From contig NZ_CP121451.1 of NCBI RefSeq assembly GCF_029689945.1, forward strand, positions 5,146,001 through 5,210,000: a stretch of 64,000 nt of DNA, read 5' to 3'. Both the position numbers and the translations under genes were made by a program. Positions 29,266 to 38,142 of the stretch are shown here, piece by piece (position 1 is the stretch's first letter; every line of letters starts with the position of its first letter). Below the pieces are notes generated by a model, which did no database searches, was not told the origin of the DNA, and saw only the letters and a program-made list of their open reading frames with translations. This DNA is from Paenibacillus amylolyticus (GTDB lineage: Bacteria > Bacillota > Bacilli > Paenibacillales > Paenibacillaceae).

Positions 29266-29901
29266 TTACCCTTGTTTAACGAGACGTTGCATTTCAGCTG
29301 CAACTGTGGCTTTGTCTGCTTGTCCTGTGATACCGCCACCTACAATAACCAGATCCGGTTGTGCTTTGATTACTTCTGGCAATGTTTCCAGCTTGATTCC
29401 ACCAGCGACAGCCGTTTTAGCATTTTTCACAGCAGCTTTGATTGTTTGCAGATCTTCGAACGGGCTTTGTCCTTCAGCTTGCAGGTCATAACCTGTGTGT
29501 ACACAGATGTAATCTACGCCAAGCGCATCAATTTCACGAGCACGTTGTTCAAGGTTAGGCACGTTGATCATGTCCACAAGAACTTGTTTGTTTTGTTTCT
29601 TCGCTTCTGCTACTGCACCTTTGATCGTGCTATCGTTGGTTGCCCCAAGCACAGTGATCAGATCCGCACCCGCCTCAGCAGCTTTCATGATTTCATAACC
29701 GCCAGCGTCCATAATTTTAAGGTCTGCAAGAACTTGCAGATTAGGGAATGCTTCTTTCATCGCTTTTACCGCGTGCAACCCTTCATTAATAACGATTGGT
29801 GTACCAATCTCAACGATATCAATATATTGTTCAACCTCTTTAACCAGTGCGATACCTTCAGGGATGTTTACCAAGTCGAGTGCCAATTGCAATTTCATCA
29901 T
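29266..29901 (-). CDS. hxlA: 3-hexulose-6-phosphate synthase HxlA
   Basis: 211 residues, TIM-barrel OMP-decarboxylase-like fold: KLQLALDLVNIPEGIAL at the N-terminus, VLADLKIMDAGGYEI with catalytic Asp/Lys, DYICVHTGYDLQAEG and VAGGIKLETLPEV at the phosphate end. It condenses formaldehyde with ribulose-5-phosphate. AAAGGAG lies 6 bases before the ATG. It is cotranscribed with hxlB and preceded by a 360-base region containing a candidate HxlR site. Confidence 0.95.
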   Translation of the reverse strand: MMKLQLALDLVNIPEGIALVKEVEQYIDIVEIGTPIVINEGLHAVKAMKEAFPNLQVLADLKIMDAGGYEIMKAAEAGADLITVLGATNDSTIKGAVAEAKKQNKQVLVDMINVPNLEQRAREIDALGVDYICVHTGYDLQAEGQSPFEDLQTIKAAVKNAKTAVAGGIKLETLPEVIKAQPDLVIVGGGITGQADKATVAAEMQRLVKQG

Positions 29902-30044
29902 GTATTTCTCCTTTGTTGTTCAAATATGGGCCGTTCTATAAAAATAATAATTAGATATTTAGCCTGCACCAATTGGTCTTTAGAGATGCATGCAGTGTTT
30001 GTTTTGGCTACTCACTCATTGTAGACCCTGACTATCCATTCAGG

Positions 30045-30075
30045 AAGTACGCACTTTGAAGTGGGGTAGTTACTT
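30045..30075. promoter_or_regulatory. Candidate HxlR operator upstream of hxlA
   Basis: GTACGCACTT and AAGTGGGGTA form an inverted repeat around TG (8 of 10 pairs), framed by AAGTA/TACTT, about 145 bases upstream of hxlA. The remaining gene-free stretch 29902-30264 holds only this and the downstream terminator of the lactonase gene. Binding is inferred. Confidence 0.4.
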
Positions 30076-30192
30076 GGACGATACTATTGATAATTACCCG
30101 TTGTTAAACGAATTAAATAACAAGATTAATCCACTGTCCCGATTCGTTTAGAGCAGAACTGCAACCTAATTATTACGTTGGATGTTCAATAT

Positions 30193-30220
30193 AAAAGACC
30201 CCGCCATATGGCAGGGTCCT
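30193..30220 (-). terminator. Terminator of the lactonase gene
   Basis: GACCCCGCCATATGGCAGGGTC is a near-perfect hairpin; on the minus strand it is followed by TTTTAT. It lies about 45 bases after the stop at 30265. Confidence 0.85.
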
Positions 30221-30264
30221 TATCATTTTCTATGCCAGCAACGCTGGTTTACGAACTGATCGTT

Positions 30265-31347
30265 TTACAGATATACAGGCTTCACGCATACCGGCTTGGA
30301 TACACCTGTGCTGTGACCTGTGTATTTCAGACGTCCGCTCTCCTGATCTACCGTGAATGACACAATGTTGTTCGTATCGCGGTTAGCGGCGATCAGCAGT
30401 TTGCCATTAGGTGTCAGAGCAAAGTGACGCGGGTGCTCCCCTTCAGCAGATACATGCTCAACCAGTGTCAGGTGACCTTTGTCTGCATCTACTGCAAATA
30501 CAACAATGCTGTCATGTCCACGGTTAGAACCGTATACATAACGTCCATCATTGGAAACGGCGATTTCCGCTGTTGTGTTCTCTTTGCCATCATATCCATC
30601 AGGCAGTGTGGATACCGTAGAAACCTCTGTCAATGTACCCGCTGCTGCATCGTATTGGAACGAAGTAATCGAAGAATCCACTTCGTTGATCACATAAGCG
30701 AATTGACCATTCGGATGGAATGCCAAGTGTCGTGGGCCTGCACCCGCATGCGTTTTGGTTTCACTGTGCAGCACAAGTTCATTTTTCTCTGCATCAATGG
30801 AATAGATCGCGATTTTATCCGCACCCAGATCCTGTACCATCATGTATTTGCCATCCGGGCTGAAGAAAGCGGAGTGCACATGGGGCTTGTCCTGACGTTC
30901 AGGATGAGCACCTTGGCCTTCATGTTTCTTCTCATCCAGAAGCGCTCCGATCTCACCGTTATCCGTCAAGGCTTGCAGACCTACCAGACCACCGTGGTAG
31001 CTGGACAGGATCAAGTATTTACCGGAAGGATCACGCTGGATATGGCATGGTGGAGCTGAGATGGAGTTATTCCGGTTCAGCAATGTTAATTTTCCTGTAG
31101 AAGGATCAATGCTCAGAGCTACAGCTTCAGACATTTTATTGCCTTCGGCAGACGCTGTTTCACCAATCGCATACAGTTTGTTACCCTCAGCATCCACGTT
31201 GACAAACGTTGGGTTTTTCACGCCCGCGATGCCATCAAGCTTGGACAAGCTGCCTGTATCCTCATTCAATTCATATGCATAAATGCCCTCATTTTCCGTT
31301 TCGGCATAAGAGCCAGCAAGTACGAGCAAGCGTTTTGATTCGCTCAT
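30265..31347 (-). CDS. pgl: Lactonase family protein (YkgB-type 6-phosphogluconolactonase)
   Basis: About 360 residues forming the seven-bladed propeller of the YkgB/Pgl family: repeated blade motifs such as NPTFVNVDAEGNKLYAIGE, GPRHLAFHPNGQFAYVINE and HPRHFALTPNGKLLIAANR. It hydrolyses 6-phosphogluconolactone in the oxidative pentose phosphate pathway. GAGGAGG lies upstream of ATG 31347. Being next to hxlAB is sensible, since that pathway supplies ribulose-5-phosphate as the formaldehyde acceptor; the two have separate terminators. Confidence 0.88.
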   Translation of the reverse strand: MSESKRLLVLAGSYAETENEGIYAYELNEDTGSLSKLDGIAGVKNPTFVNVDAEGNKLYAIGETASAEGNKMSEAVALSIDPSTGKLTLLNRNNSISAPPCHIQRDPSGKYLILSSYHGGLVGLQALTDNGEIGALLDEKKHEGQGAHPERQDKPHVHSAFFSPDGKYMMVQDLGADKIAIYSIDAEKNELVLHSETKTHAGAGPRHLAFHPNGQFAYVINEVDSSITSFQYDAAAGTLTEVSTVSTLPDGYDGKENTTAEIAVSNDGRYVYGSNRGHDSIVVFAVDADKGHLTLVEHVSAEGEHPRHFALTPNGKLLIAANRDTNNIVSFTVDQESGRLKYTGHSTGVSKPVCVKPVYL

Positions 31348-31561
31348 TACAGTTTCCTCCTCTATGTGTATGTAATCTTGTTGCACCTCTTCTATAATAA
31401 ATCTGCCATATCAAAATAGCAATCAACTGTCCCTGCACATCCGTAAAATCATCGGTCAAACTGCGCGCGGAATGCACACAATCATCCTGAAATCCATTCA
31501 TATGAGGTGTATCTTCTGCTATGATAAGATCAGTTTTTCATCCAGAAGGGACTGAATTGCA

Positions 31562-32490
31562 TTGCTTCACTCATTCATACTCACGTTGTACCATGTATTC
31601 CTGCCGATATCACTTCCTGTGATCGGAGGCATTCTGTTAAAACGCTTCAAGAATTGGGATACCCGGTCGCTCTCGACCTTTTCCCTATATATTTTGAGCC
31701 CTGCGCTCATCTTCAATACATTGCTGCATGCAGAGATTACCTGGACGGACGTCACCAGTACGTTCTGGTTCTCCATTATTAATCTGATTGCCCTGTGGGC
31801 ACTGGCTGAGCTGTTAAGCCGGGTTTTCCATCTGGGTGCAAGCGAAAAAGCGGGCCTCACCCTCGTCTCCACGTTTACGAACTGCGTGAATTACGGGCTC
31901 CCGCTGGTACTGCTTGCCTTTGGTCAGCTTGGACTGGATAAGGCTTCCGTCTACGTTATTGGACAGATGATCATTGTTAATACAGTAGGTATCTTTTTTG
32001 CCGCGAGATCCGAATTCACCGTAAAACATGCGATTCTTTCCGTTTTCCGCATGCCATCCATCTATGCTGCTGGTATCGCCATAATACTGCGTGTGTCCAA
32101 TCTAAGCCTTCCTGAAGCGCTGGATGAAGGAATCTCCATGCTGGCTGCCGGTTACTCTCCTGTCGTTCTCGCCATTCTGGGAGCACAGATGCTCAGACCC
32201 AAGGGTACAGCGGTACCTTGGCTGCCCAATGTACGCCGAGCCTTCTGGACTGGACTTGTGGTGCGTCTTACAGCTGCCCAATCCTCGCCTGGCTCATTCT
32301 GACCGGGCTTCAGGTCGAAGGTACGTTGTTCCGTGTGCTGCTGATTCTTGCATCCATGCCGACCGCAGTGAACGCTGTTATTTTGGCTGAACAGTTCAAT
32401 GCTTCTCCTCAGTTCGTATCCCGCTGCATTCTGTGGACAACGGCTGCATCCATGTTGATGTTGCCGATTATGATTGTGTTGGCTTCCTGA
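31562..32490 (+). CDS. AEC-family transporter (auxin efflux carrier type), frameshifted
   Basis: The merged protein of about 309 residues has the ten-helix AEC pattern: LPISLPVIGGILLKRF, FSLYILSPALIFNTLL, TFTNCVNYGLPLVLLAFG and LASMPTAVNAVILAEQF in the last third. The frame breaks near 32263-32267; one added base joins GLVVRL to YSCPILAWLILTG. The apparent start is TTG 31562, after AGAAGGGA. AEC transporters move organic acids such as malate or other carboxylates; substrate unknown. Its 3' end overlaps the convergent gene by 23 bases. Confidence 0.82.
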
Positions 32491-33057
32491 TTAATACAGG
32501 TGGCGATACTGACGCCATATCCGCTTGTCGACGTTTCTCCAGCCGGCGTTCATAACGCCGGTTGAGTGCTCTGACGTAGAAGAATTTCACGACAAAGTAC
32601 GAAATCACACCGAGAATAACACCAAACACGGACATACCCGCCAGGATATCCAGCCCACCAAGCAACAATTCGCTTACGGCCGACCAGTTCCCGCGAAACA
32701 GCTCCATGAATGCACTCTCATGAACCAGTCCCTGTCCCATGCTGTGAGCAGGCAAAATCCAGGAACCAATTTGTTTGGCGAGCGGCATCAGAATGATAGG
32801 CAAAAACGTAAGTTTTCCGATCACGTTACCCACAATCGCTGCTGGCAGCGAACCCCAGACAGTCGTACAATGGGGTAGAATATGAGATATATCAGGGATG
32901 CGGTCGAGATCACGATCAGTTCCAATCCGAACCCTATGGCGAATCCGGTGGATACTTTATGCGCACCTCCGGGAGCACGTAACAATTTGAGAAAGTTCAG
33001 CTTCATAGCACGTGTTAAACGTACCCAGCGGTTAGTCTTGCGATTCTGTGTGTTCAT
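32468..33057 (-). CDS. DUF2062 membrane protein, frameshifted
   Basis: The merged protein of about 196 residues starts at 33057 behind AAGGAG. It has the DUF2062 pattern APGGAHKVSTGFAIGFGLE near residue 30, then helices and a basic tail RYERRLEKRRQ. The break is in CCCC at 32853-32856; one added base gives LSGGSLPAAIVGNVIGKLTF. DUF2062 proteins are predicted inner-membrane proteins of unknown role, often near polysaccharide genes. Here it stands alone, convergent with the AEC transporter. Confidence 0.82.
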
Positions 33058-33115
33058 GCCGAATGACTCCTTATTTTACACAAATGACAACTTGCATTGT
33101 CTGTACTTCAGTATA

Positions 33116-33574
33116 TCACACCGCGTTAGCTCCAGAAGTAACAATGATCGGCTGTGTCTCCATCTGGACATTACCTGCCACCGCTCGGGAGATCATGCAG
33201 GATGATTCAGCCTTGTGGGCCAAGCGCTCAGCCTTGTTGATATCCGCCTCCGAAGCATCTGGGCTGAGTACAATCCGGGGTCTATGGACGATCCGTTCGT
33301 AGGTAAATATGTTATTCGTAACATCTACCGTTGCTTCGGATTCAAGCGTTAATTCATCCGGCTTAATATCCGAACGCTCCAGCATTGCTGCCAGCGTGAT
33401 CAGATAACAGGTGGAGGCTGCACCCAGCAGCATCTCGTCCGGATTAGTTCCCGTACCGGGTCCGCCCATCTCCTGCGGAATCGATATGACCGTTTTTAAC
33501 CCACCCGCATCAATGGTTCCTTCACTGTTACGTCCACCATTCCATACCGCTTTTAGATGAAAAGGATGTTTCAT
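33116..33574 (-). CDS. OsmC/Ohr-family peroxiredoxin
   Basis: About 152 residues. The two redox cysteines of the family are in GAASTCYLITLAAML near residue 57 and ESSCMISRAVAGNV near residue 125, with the Glu-rich region after PDEMLLG. OsmC-like proteins reduce organic hydroperoxides. ATG 33574 is chosen for AAAGGA 9 bases upstream. It lies 20 bases after the DeoR gene and is probably cotranscribed with it. Confidence 0.88.
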   Translation of the reverse strand: MKHPFHLKAVWNGGRNSEGTIDAGGLKTVISIPQEMGGPGTGTNPDEMLLGAASTCYLITLAAMLERSDIKPDELTLESEATVDVTNNIFTYERIVHRPRIVLSPDASEADINKAERLAHKAESSCMISRAVAGNVQMETQPIIVTSGANAV

Positions 33575-33594
33575 GACCTTCATTCCTTTCTGAT

Positions 33595-34362
33595 TTACAC
33601 ACGTATACACGTAATATTCTGCTCGATCAATGCGCTAACATGTTCTTCGTCCACACCCTGATCTGTAATCACTTTCCCTACACTGCTCATCTCAGCGACT
33701 CTCGTAAACGCCTGTATGTTAAACTTGCTGGAATCTGCAAGTAGAATGACTTCATCTGCAATGTGGATCATTTTCTGCTTCACCAAAGCCTGTAACTCAT
33801 TGGACTCGCTGATGCCTTTGGTCAGATGCACTCCTTTGCAAGACAAAAACACTTTATCCACATGGTACGCATCCAACGAACGTTCCGCCAGCGGCCCTAC
33901 AAAAGAAAGTGACTTCGAAGCCAATTGCCCACCTGTTGCAATCACACGAATCTGCTCCTTGTTACTCAGTTCTGCCGCGACCTTAATCGAGTTGGTTAAC
34001 ACCGTCAGTGGAATGTTCGGCAATCCTGCCGCCATATACCACGCCGTTGTACTTGCATCCAGGGCGATCCGATCGCCGGATTCCACCATTTTGACCGCTT
34101 CGCTTGCAATTCGGCGCTTCTCTTCTGCATGGGCTACAGCACGTTCCGGATATGGAATCTCCGACTGTAACTCATCCTTGTATTTAACGCTGACCGCCCC
34201 GCCATGGGATCGTCTGAGTCTGCCCGCCTGTTCGAGCTTGTCCAGATCACGACGAATCGTCTCTTCCGTCACCCCGCAGCGCTCACTAAGTTCGGTGACA
34301 CGCATGCTGCCCTGCGTATCCACCCATTCCACTATTTTCTCATACCGTTCAGCTACGAGCAT
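33595..34362 (-). CDS. DeoR-family transcriptional regulator (second paralogue)
   Basis: 255 residues with the same layout as the regulator at 22647: MLVAERYEKIVEWVDTQGSM, VTEETIRRDLDKLEQAGRLR, then the DeoRC domain (ALDASTTAWYMAAGLP, IRVIATGGQLASKSLSFVGP, LLADSSKFNIQAF). Long stretches are nearly identical to that protein, so they are recent paralogues with presumably different ligands. It is cotranscribed with the OsmC gene; no sugar kinase is adjacent, which makes its target unclear. Confidence 0.9.
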   Translation of the reverse strand: MLVAERYEKIVEWVDTQGSMRVTELSERCGVTEETIRRDLDKLEQAGRLRRSHGGAVSVKYKDELQSEIPYPERAVAHAEEKRRIASEAVKMVESGDRIALDASTTAWYMAAGLPNIPLTVLTNSIKVAAELSNKEQIRVIATGGQLASKSLSFVGPLAERSLDAYHVDKVFLSCKGVHLTKGISESNELQALVKQKMIHIADEVILLADSSKFNIQAFTRVAEMSSVGKVITDQGVDEEHVSALIEQNITCIRV

Positions 34363-34452
34363 TTCCCTTCACTCCAAACCGTTGATTATCCAGTTGATCC
34401 TGTTCATCCATCATACCACAGTACAAACACAAGGAGAATTTGGACCACGTGC

Positions 34453-34478
34453 AAAAGAGGGAGCTTTCGCCCCCTCCA
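34453..34478 (-). terminator. Terminator of the flavin oxidoreductase gene
   Basis: GGAGGGGGC and GCTCCCTC pair around GAAA on the minus strand, followed by TTTT. It lies 20 bases after the stop. Confidence 0.85.
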
Positions 34479-34497
34479 ACCCGGTCAAGAAGTGTTA

Positions 34498-35628
34498 TTA
34501 TTGTTCTTCTGCCATAGGGAACCAGCCAGGTGTGTGGATGATTGCATTCCACAGCCCATCAGGGATAACCAGACGTTCCTGATCCGATTTCGTCAGAATC
34601 GTCTCGATATCTTCTTCCCGTCCGCTCTCGATTTTCTCGACCCAATCCGGTTCAATAATCAATTCCCGTCCAATGGCAAGCAAAGGTACTCCCGTTTGAA
34701 GGGCCTCAGCGGCCTCATCAGCCGTATGAATCGCACCTACACCAATTACAGGCAATTTGCCGTTCACACGGTCCAGGATGAATTCCATTCTTGAACGTGT
34801 ATCTGCTTCGCCGCGTCTTGGCTTGGACCAGAATTCGTTCAGGGAAACGTGCAGGTAATCCAGGTTTTTATCTTTTAATGCATCCACCAGTGCATACGTA
34901 TCTTCCATTGTAAGTCCCGGTGTTTCCGGTTCTTCTGGGGAGAAACGGTAACCAATGATGAACGGAAGTTTGGTATGTTGGGCAACCACTTTCTGAATCT
35001 CATCCACGACAGCAAGCGGGAAAGTAAGACGTTTTTCCACACTTCCGCCAAAGCGGTCTTCACGTCGGTTGGAATGCGGGGAGAAGAATTGCTGGATCAG
35101 ATAACCGTTCGCACCGTGAATCTCAACACCATCAAAGCCAGCTTCGATTGCACGGCGTGTCGCTTCACCAAAGTCTTTGATAATGGAAGTAATCTCGGCA
35201 TCCGTCAGTTCTCTTGGTTCGGGCGAACCTGGACGCTCACTTGCAACCGCACTAGGAGCAACCACTTGACCCGAAGGTACAGCTTGTTCAGGTGTCAGAC
35301 GGCCCGCATGGAATATTTGCAATACGGCTACGGAGCCCTGTTGTTTAATCGTCTCAGCCAGTTTCTTCAGACCAGGAATGAAGCGATCATCATAGACACC
35401 AAATTGAGCGGGGAAACCAATGCCATACTCGGTTACATGCCCTACAGCCGTAATCGACATGCCTGCACCACCGGTGCGACGGGCATAATAAGCGAGTTCC
35501 GCGTCGGATATGGTACCGTCAGCATTGGAGGACATATGAGTCATCGGAGCGAGCACGATACGGTTTTTCAGTGTAATACCAGTCGGCAGTGAAACTTGTT
35601 CAAACATCTGGTTAAACTTTGGATTCAT
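34498..35628 (-). CDS. NADH:flavin oxidoreductase, old yellow enzyme family
   Basis: 376 residues, an FMN TIM barrel: LKNRIVLAPMTHMSSNADG, AVLQIFHAGRLTPEQ, GFDGVEIHGANGYLIQQFFSPHSNRR (the His/Asn substrate-binding region) and LPVIGVGAIHTADEA with LLAIGRELIIEPDW at the phosphate-binding end. These enzymes reduce activated alkenes and electrophilic xenobiotics with NAD(P)H. GGAGGGAA precedes the ATG. Transcribed alone. The short palindromic ATATATTCATATAT at about -45 could be a regulator site but is too AT-rich to call. Confidence 0.92.
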   Translation of the reverse strand: MNPKFNQMFEQVSLPTGITLKNRIVLAPMTHMSSNADGTISDAELAYYARRTGGAGMSITAVGHVTEYGIGFPAQFGVYDDRFIPGLKKLAETIKQQGSVAVLQIFHAGRLTPEQAVPSGQVVAPSAVASERPGSPEPRELTDAEITSIIKDFGEATRRAIEAGFDGVEIHGANGYLIQQFFSPHSNRREDRFGGSVEKRLTFPLAVVDEIQKVVAQHTKLPFIIGYRFSPEEPETPGLTMEDTYALVDALKDKNLDYLHVSLNEFWSKPRRGEADTRSRMEFILDRVNGKLPVIGVGAIHTADEAAEALQTGVPLLAIGRELIIEPDWVEKIESGREEDIETILTKSDQERLVIPDGLWNAIIHTPGWFPMAEEQ

Positions 35629-35747
35629 TCGTGGTTCCCTCCTGATTATAAATATCTCTTTTAATAGATATATGAATATATGCGTTCACTTACTGTAATG
35701 ATTATAGTTACGTTTCTTTGCAATTGCAACTCTTCATTTTCAGAAAG

Positions 35748-35781
35748 GAAAAAAAGAGCAGAGTGTCTCCAGACTCTCAGC
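35748..35781 (-). terminator. Possible terminator of the SRAP gene
   Basis: On the minus strand AGAGTCTGGAGACACTCT forms a short hairpin followed by GCTCTTTTTTT. It lies about 55 bases after the SRAP stop. Confidence 0.6.
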
Positions 35782-35833
35782 CCCTTCATCTTCTTCATTC
35801 TATCCCAAGTCCTTCACTCTATCCAATGGATGT

Positions 35834-36511
35834 TCAGAAACTCCGAACGTAAGCCAGCTTCTGATCCATCTCTTCCACGCACTCGTAGCAGTCGTGTTCG
35901 TCGTTCGCGACCATGGGGGTAACAGGATACAGATTCATCTCTGTACTGTTATACGATTTCAATAGCGGCAGCAACTGAGTCACTCGTGTATTCGCCGGGT
36001 CAAGCCAGGTGTTGATCTCTTCTTCGGAAAGGATCGCCGGCATTTTACTGCCAAACTCGCGTGTAACCATGTTCGCGCCTGTCATAAGCATTGTGCAGGT
36101 ACGAAGCGGCTCTTTCCGTGTATCTCTCCACACCTCGTATAACCCAGCAATGCCGAACAGACCGCGATCCGGCATGACAACACGAACCGCATAACTTTTC
36201 TTGCCCTCTTGCCGCCAGTAATATAATCCATTGCAGGGAATGACACAGCGCTTGGTCTCTACCAGTTTGTAATAGGAAGGATTCTCATGCACCGTCATAA
36301 GATTCGCGTTAACGGCATCACGGCCCCAGAATGGAATGAACCCCCACCGGAACTCATCCAATACACGCTCACCATCCTGATGCAAAATAATCGGCGTATG
36401 CTGTGTTGGGCTGATATTGTATCGGTTTTTGTAATAGTACATTACCCGCTGGATCTTAAAGTGATCTCTGACTTCGTCTAAATCGGTTGCCAATGAAAAA
36501 CGGTTGCACAT
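35834..36511 (-). CDS. SRAP-family (YedK/HMCES-like) protein with altered active site
   Basis: 225 residues. The N-terminus MCNRFSL exposes Cys2 after Met removal, the residue that crosslinks to abasic DNA in YedK/HMCES, and RYNISPTQ and EFRWGFIPFW are conserved family features. VNANLMT aligns with YedK INARVET, keeping the key Asn but not Arg. The conserved catalytic Glu (GWFEW) is Tyr here (GLYYW), and the conserved His (IHDRRP) is replaced (FGSKMP). Abasic-site binding may persist without normal crosslink reversal; that is inference. Alignment was done by eye. Transcribed alone. Confidence 0.85.
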   Translation of the reverse strand: MCNRFSLATDLDEVRDHFKIQRVMYYYKNRYNISPTQHTPIILHQDGERVLDEFRWGFIPFWGRDAVNANLMTVHENPSYYKLVETKRCVIPCNGLYYWRQEGKKSYAVRVVMPDRGLFGIAGLYEVWRDTRKEPLRTCTMLMTGANMVTREFGSKMPAILSEEEINTWLDPANTRVTQLLPLLKSYNSTEMNLYPVTPMVANDEHDCYECVEEMDQKLAYVRSF

Positions 36512-36738
36512 GCTCTAGCACTACCTTTCCCTGAGTGAGTTGGATGTATTGTTTGTAACTTCAGGGAAATTATGCATGCACATCGAACGGAAAATGACTT
36601 ATTTTGACATGATTGGTGTCTGATCAAGTGTTATTTCATGTTTTTGACGACAAAAACAATGACCTCCGACTCATTTCAATCTAACTATTAATTGTTACTA
36701 TAATAGAGAATAAAATACATTTATTGGAGGTTTTAAGT

Positions 36739-37260
36739 ATGAAAAGGAAGTTTCTAGCGAGCATCATGTTGTTCTCAGCGATTGCGATGTTCGGCAGTAC
36801 CATCTATGCGGCAACCTTTCTGAACTACGGTTATCCCAGCACCACCATCCCCATTCGCACGTATAACTACACCTCTGCATGGCAAACTCCCATGGATGCT
36901 TCCCTCGCCAACTGGAACAATGCCGGTGCCAAAGTCCAATTCACCAAAACGAGTAATTCTCCGAACACCATCACCGCAGGAAACTTCAATAACACCGCTT
37001 ATGGTGTCAACTACGCCTCTGTATCCGGCAGTCAAGTCGTAAGCTTCCGCATCGAACTCAATGCATCCACGATCACCCCTGACGCGACCAACTTATCCAA
37101 CTTCATCCAAAGCGTATTCGTCCACGAACTCGGCCACTCCATATGGCTCGGTGACAACCCAACGACAAGCAGTCCTTCCATTATGTCTTACTCCCGCAAC
37201 CGCAATTCCATGACCCAGCCCCAAACTTTTGATATCAACAACGTAAGATCCAAGTACTAA
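36739..37260 (+). CDS. Secreted small matrixin-like zinc metalloprotease
   Basis: The 173-residue precursor has a signal peptide (MKRKFLASIMLFSAIAMFG, cleavage likely after STIYA) and a mature part of about 150 residues. The zinc site is HELGHSIWLGD: two His and a third-ligand Asp at the position used by snapalysin-like and some matrixin enzymes, with Trp where Gly is usual. A Met-turn follows in SIMSYSRNR. GGAGG lies upstream of the ATG and an extended TATAAT at 36699-36704 is a likely promoter. The lipoprotein 42 bases downstream is probably cotranscribed. Substrate unknown. Confidence 0.8.
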   Translation: MKRKFLASIMLFSAIAMFGSTIYAATFLNYGYPSTTIPIRTYNYTSAWQTPMDASLANWNNAGAKVQFTKTSNSPNTITAGNFNNTAYGVNYASVSGSQVVSFRIELNASTITPDATNLSNFIQSVFVHELGHSIWLGDNPTTSSPSIMSYSRNRNSMTQPQTFDINNVRSKY

Positions 37261-37302
37261 TCCACTACGAACGTATCCCATAATCCAAGGAGGATTCTAT
37301 CC

Positions 37303-37974
37303 ATGAACAAAAATCGAGTATTAACATTACTTCTCTCTTCCATTTTTATTTTATCTGCTGTTGGATGTTCTTCTGTTACACCTGCCGCTTCCCCATCCGA
37401 TGCGCCCGTGACCATTATTGCTTCTGAAGATTACCCGAGTTATTCCAGCATTGGCGACCTGTCCGCGAGAGCAAATACCATTGTAAAAGGCAGTGTTATT
37501 GAGACGCGTGTGGAAGCTCTGAACGATATCGTACAGGTTACCGATGCTGCCAATGATAACGAGTTAAATCCCGCGTCCGACCCGGGCGGAGATCCGTCTT
37601 CTTTTGACAAAATCTATACGATCCACACCATTCAGGTCGCTGAATCCTATAAGGGAAGTTACAAGGCCGGGGAAAAGCTTGAAGTTAAGCAACTTGGTGG
37701 ACAAGCAGGTAACACCGAGATTATTAATGATGACAACCTCAAGCTAATCCCCACCAAAGACTATGTGCTTTTCCTCGAAACGTATGAAGATACACCTGCC
37801 AGCCTGCTTAACTCCGTTCAGAGTCTCTACGTGATCAAACCTGCCGCCAAGTCGAACCATCCAGGCCAGCAACAATCACAGTCAGAAGTTATTGTGAGCG
37901 CCAACCCCGAGAATGACCTCACACTGCAACTGGAGGATCTGCAAGAAATTCAAAATGAACAGCAGAAACCATAA
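37303..37974 (+). CDS. Lipoprotein of unknown function downstream of the protease
   Basis: 223 residues with a lipoprotein signal (FILSAVGCSS, lipidated Cys near residue 22), so it should be anchored on the outer face of the membrane. The body is acidic: a domain starting ARANTIVKGSVIETRVE, then VAESYKGSYKAGEKLEVKQLGGQ and DYVLFLETYED, suggesting a small beta-fold. The tail is Gln/Glu-rich. I do not recognise a named family. AAGGAGG precedes the ATG. It forms a two-gene unit with the protease and may be its partner, inhibitor or substrate; all three are inference. Confidence 0.75.
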   Translation: MNKNRVLTLLLSSIFILSAVGCSSVTPAASPSDAPVTIIASEDYPSYSSIGDLSARANTIVKGSVIETRVEALNDIVQVTDAANDNELNPASDPGGDPSSFDKIYTIHTIQVAESYKGSYKAGEKLEVKQLGGQAGNTEIINDDNLKLIPTKDYVLFLETYEDTPASLLNSVQSLYVIKPAAKSNHPGQQQSQSEVIVSANPENDLTLQLEDLQEIQNEQQKP

Positions 37975-38073
37975 CCTATATCTCTTATAGGACAATCACA
38001 CCGTTGGTTCATCCCCGCCCAGACTCACAGAATGCAACTCCCCTTCTACTGTTCAGTCCTACATACGAATAAG

Positions 38074-38112
38074 AAAACCGTGCTGCTCAGTAAACTGGGT
38101 TGCACGGTTTTT
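38074..38112. terminator. Terminator between lipoprotein and AraC genes
   Basis: AAAACCGTGC and GCACGGTTTT are perfect arms around an 18-base loop, with T tracts on both strands, serving the convergent genes at 37303 and 38143. Confidence 0.85.
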
Positions 38113-38142
38113 GACGGTTTTTGATTGGAGTTACATATTCAT

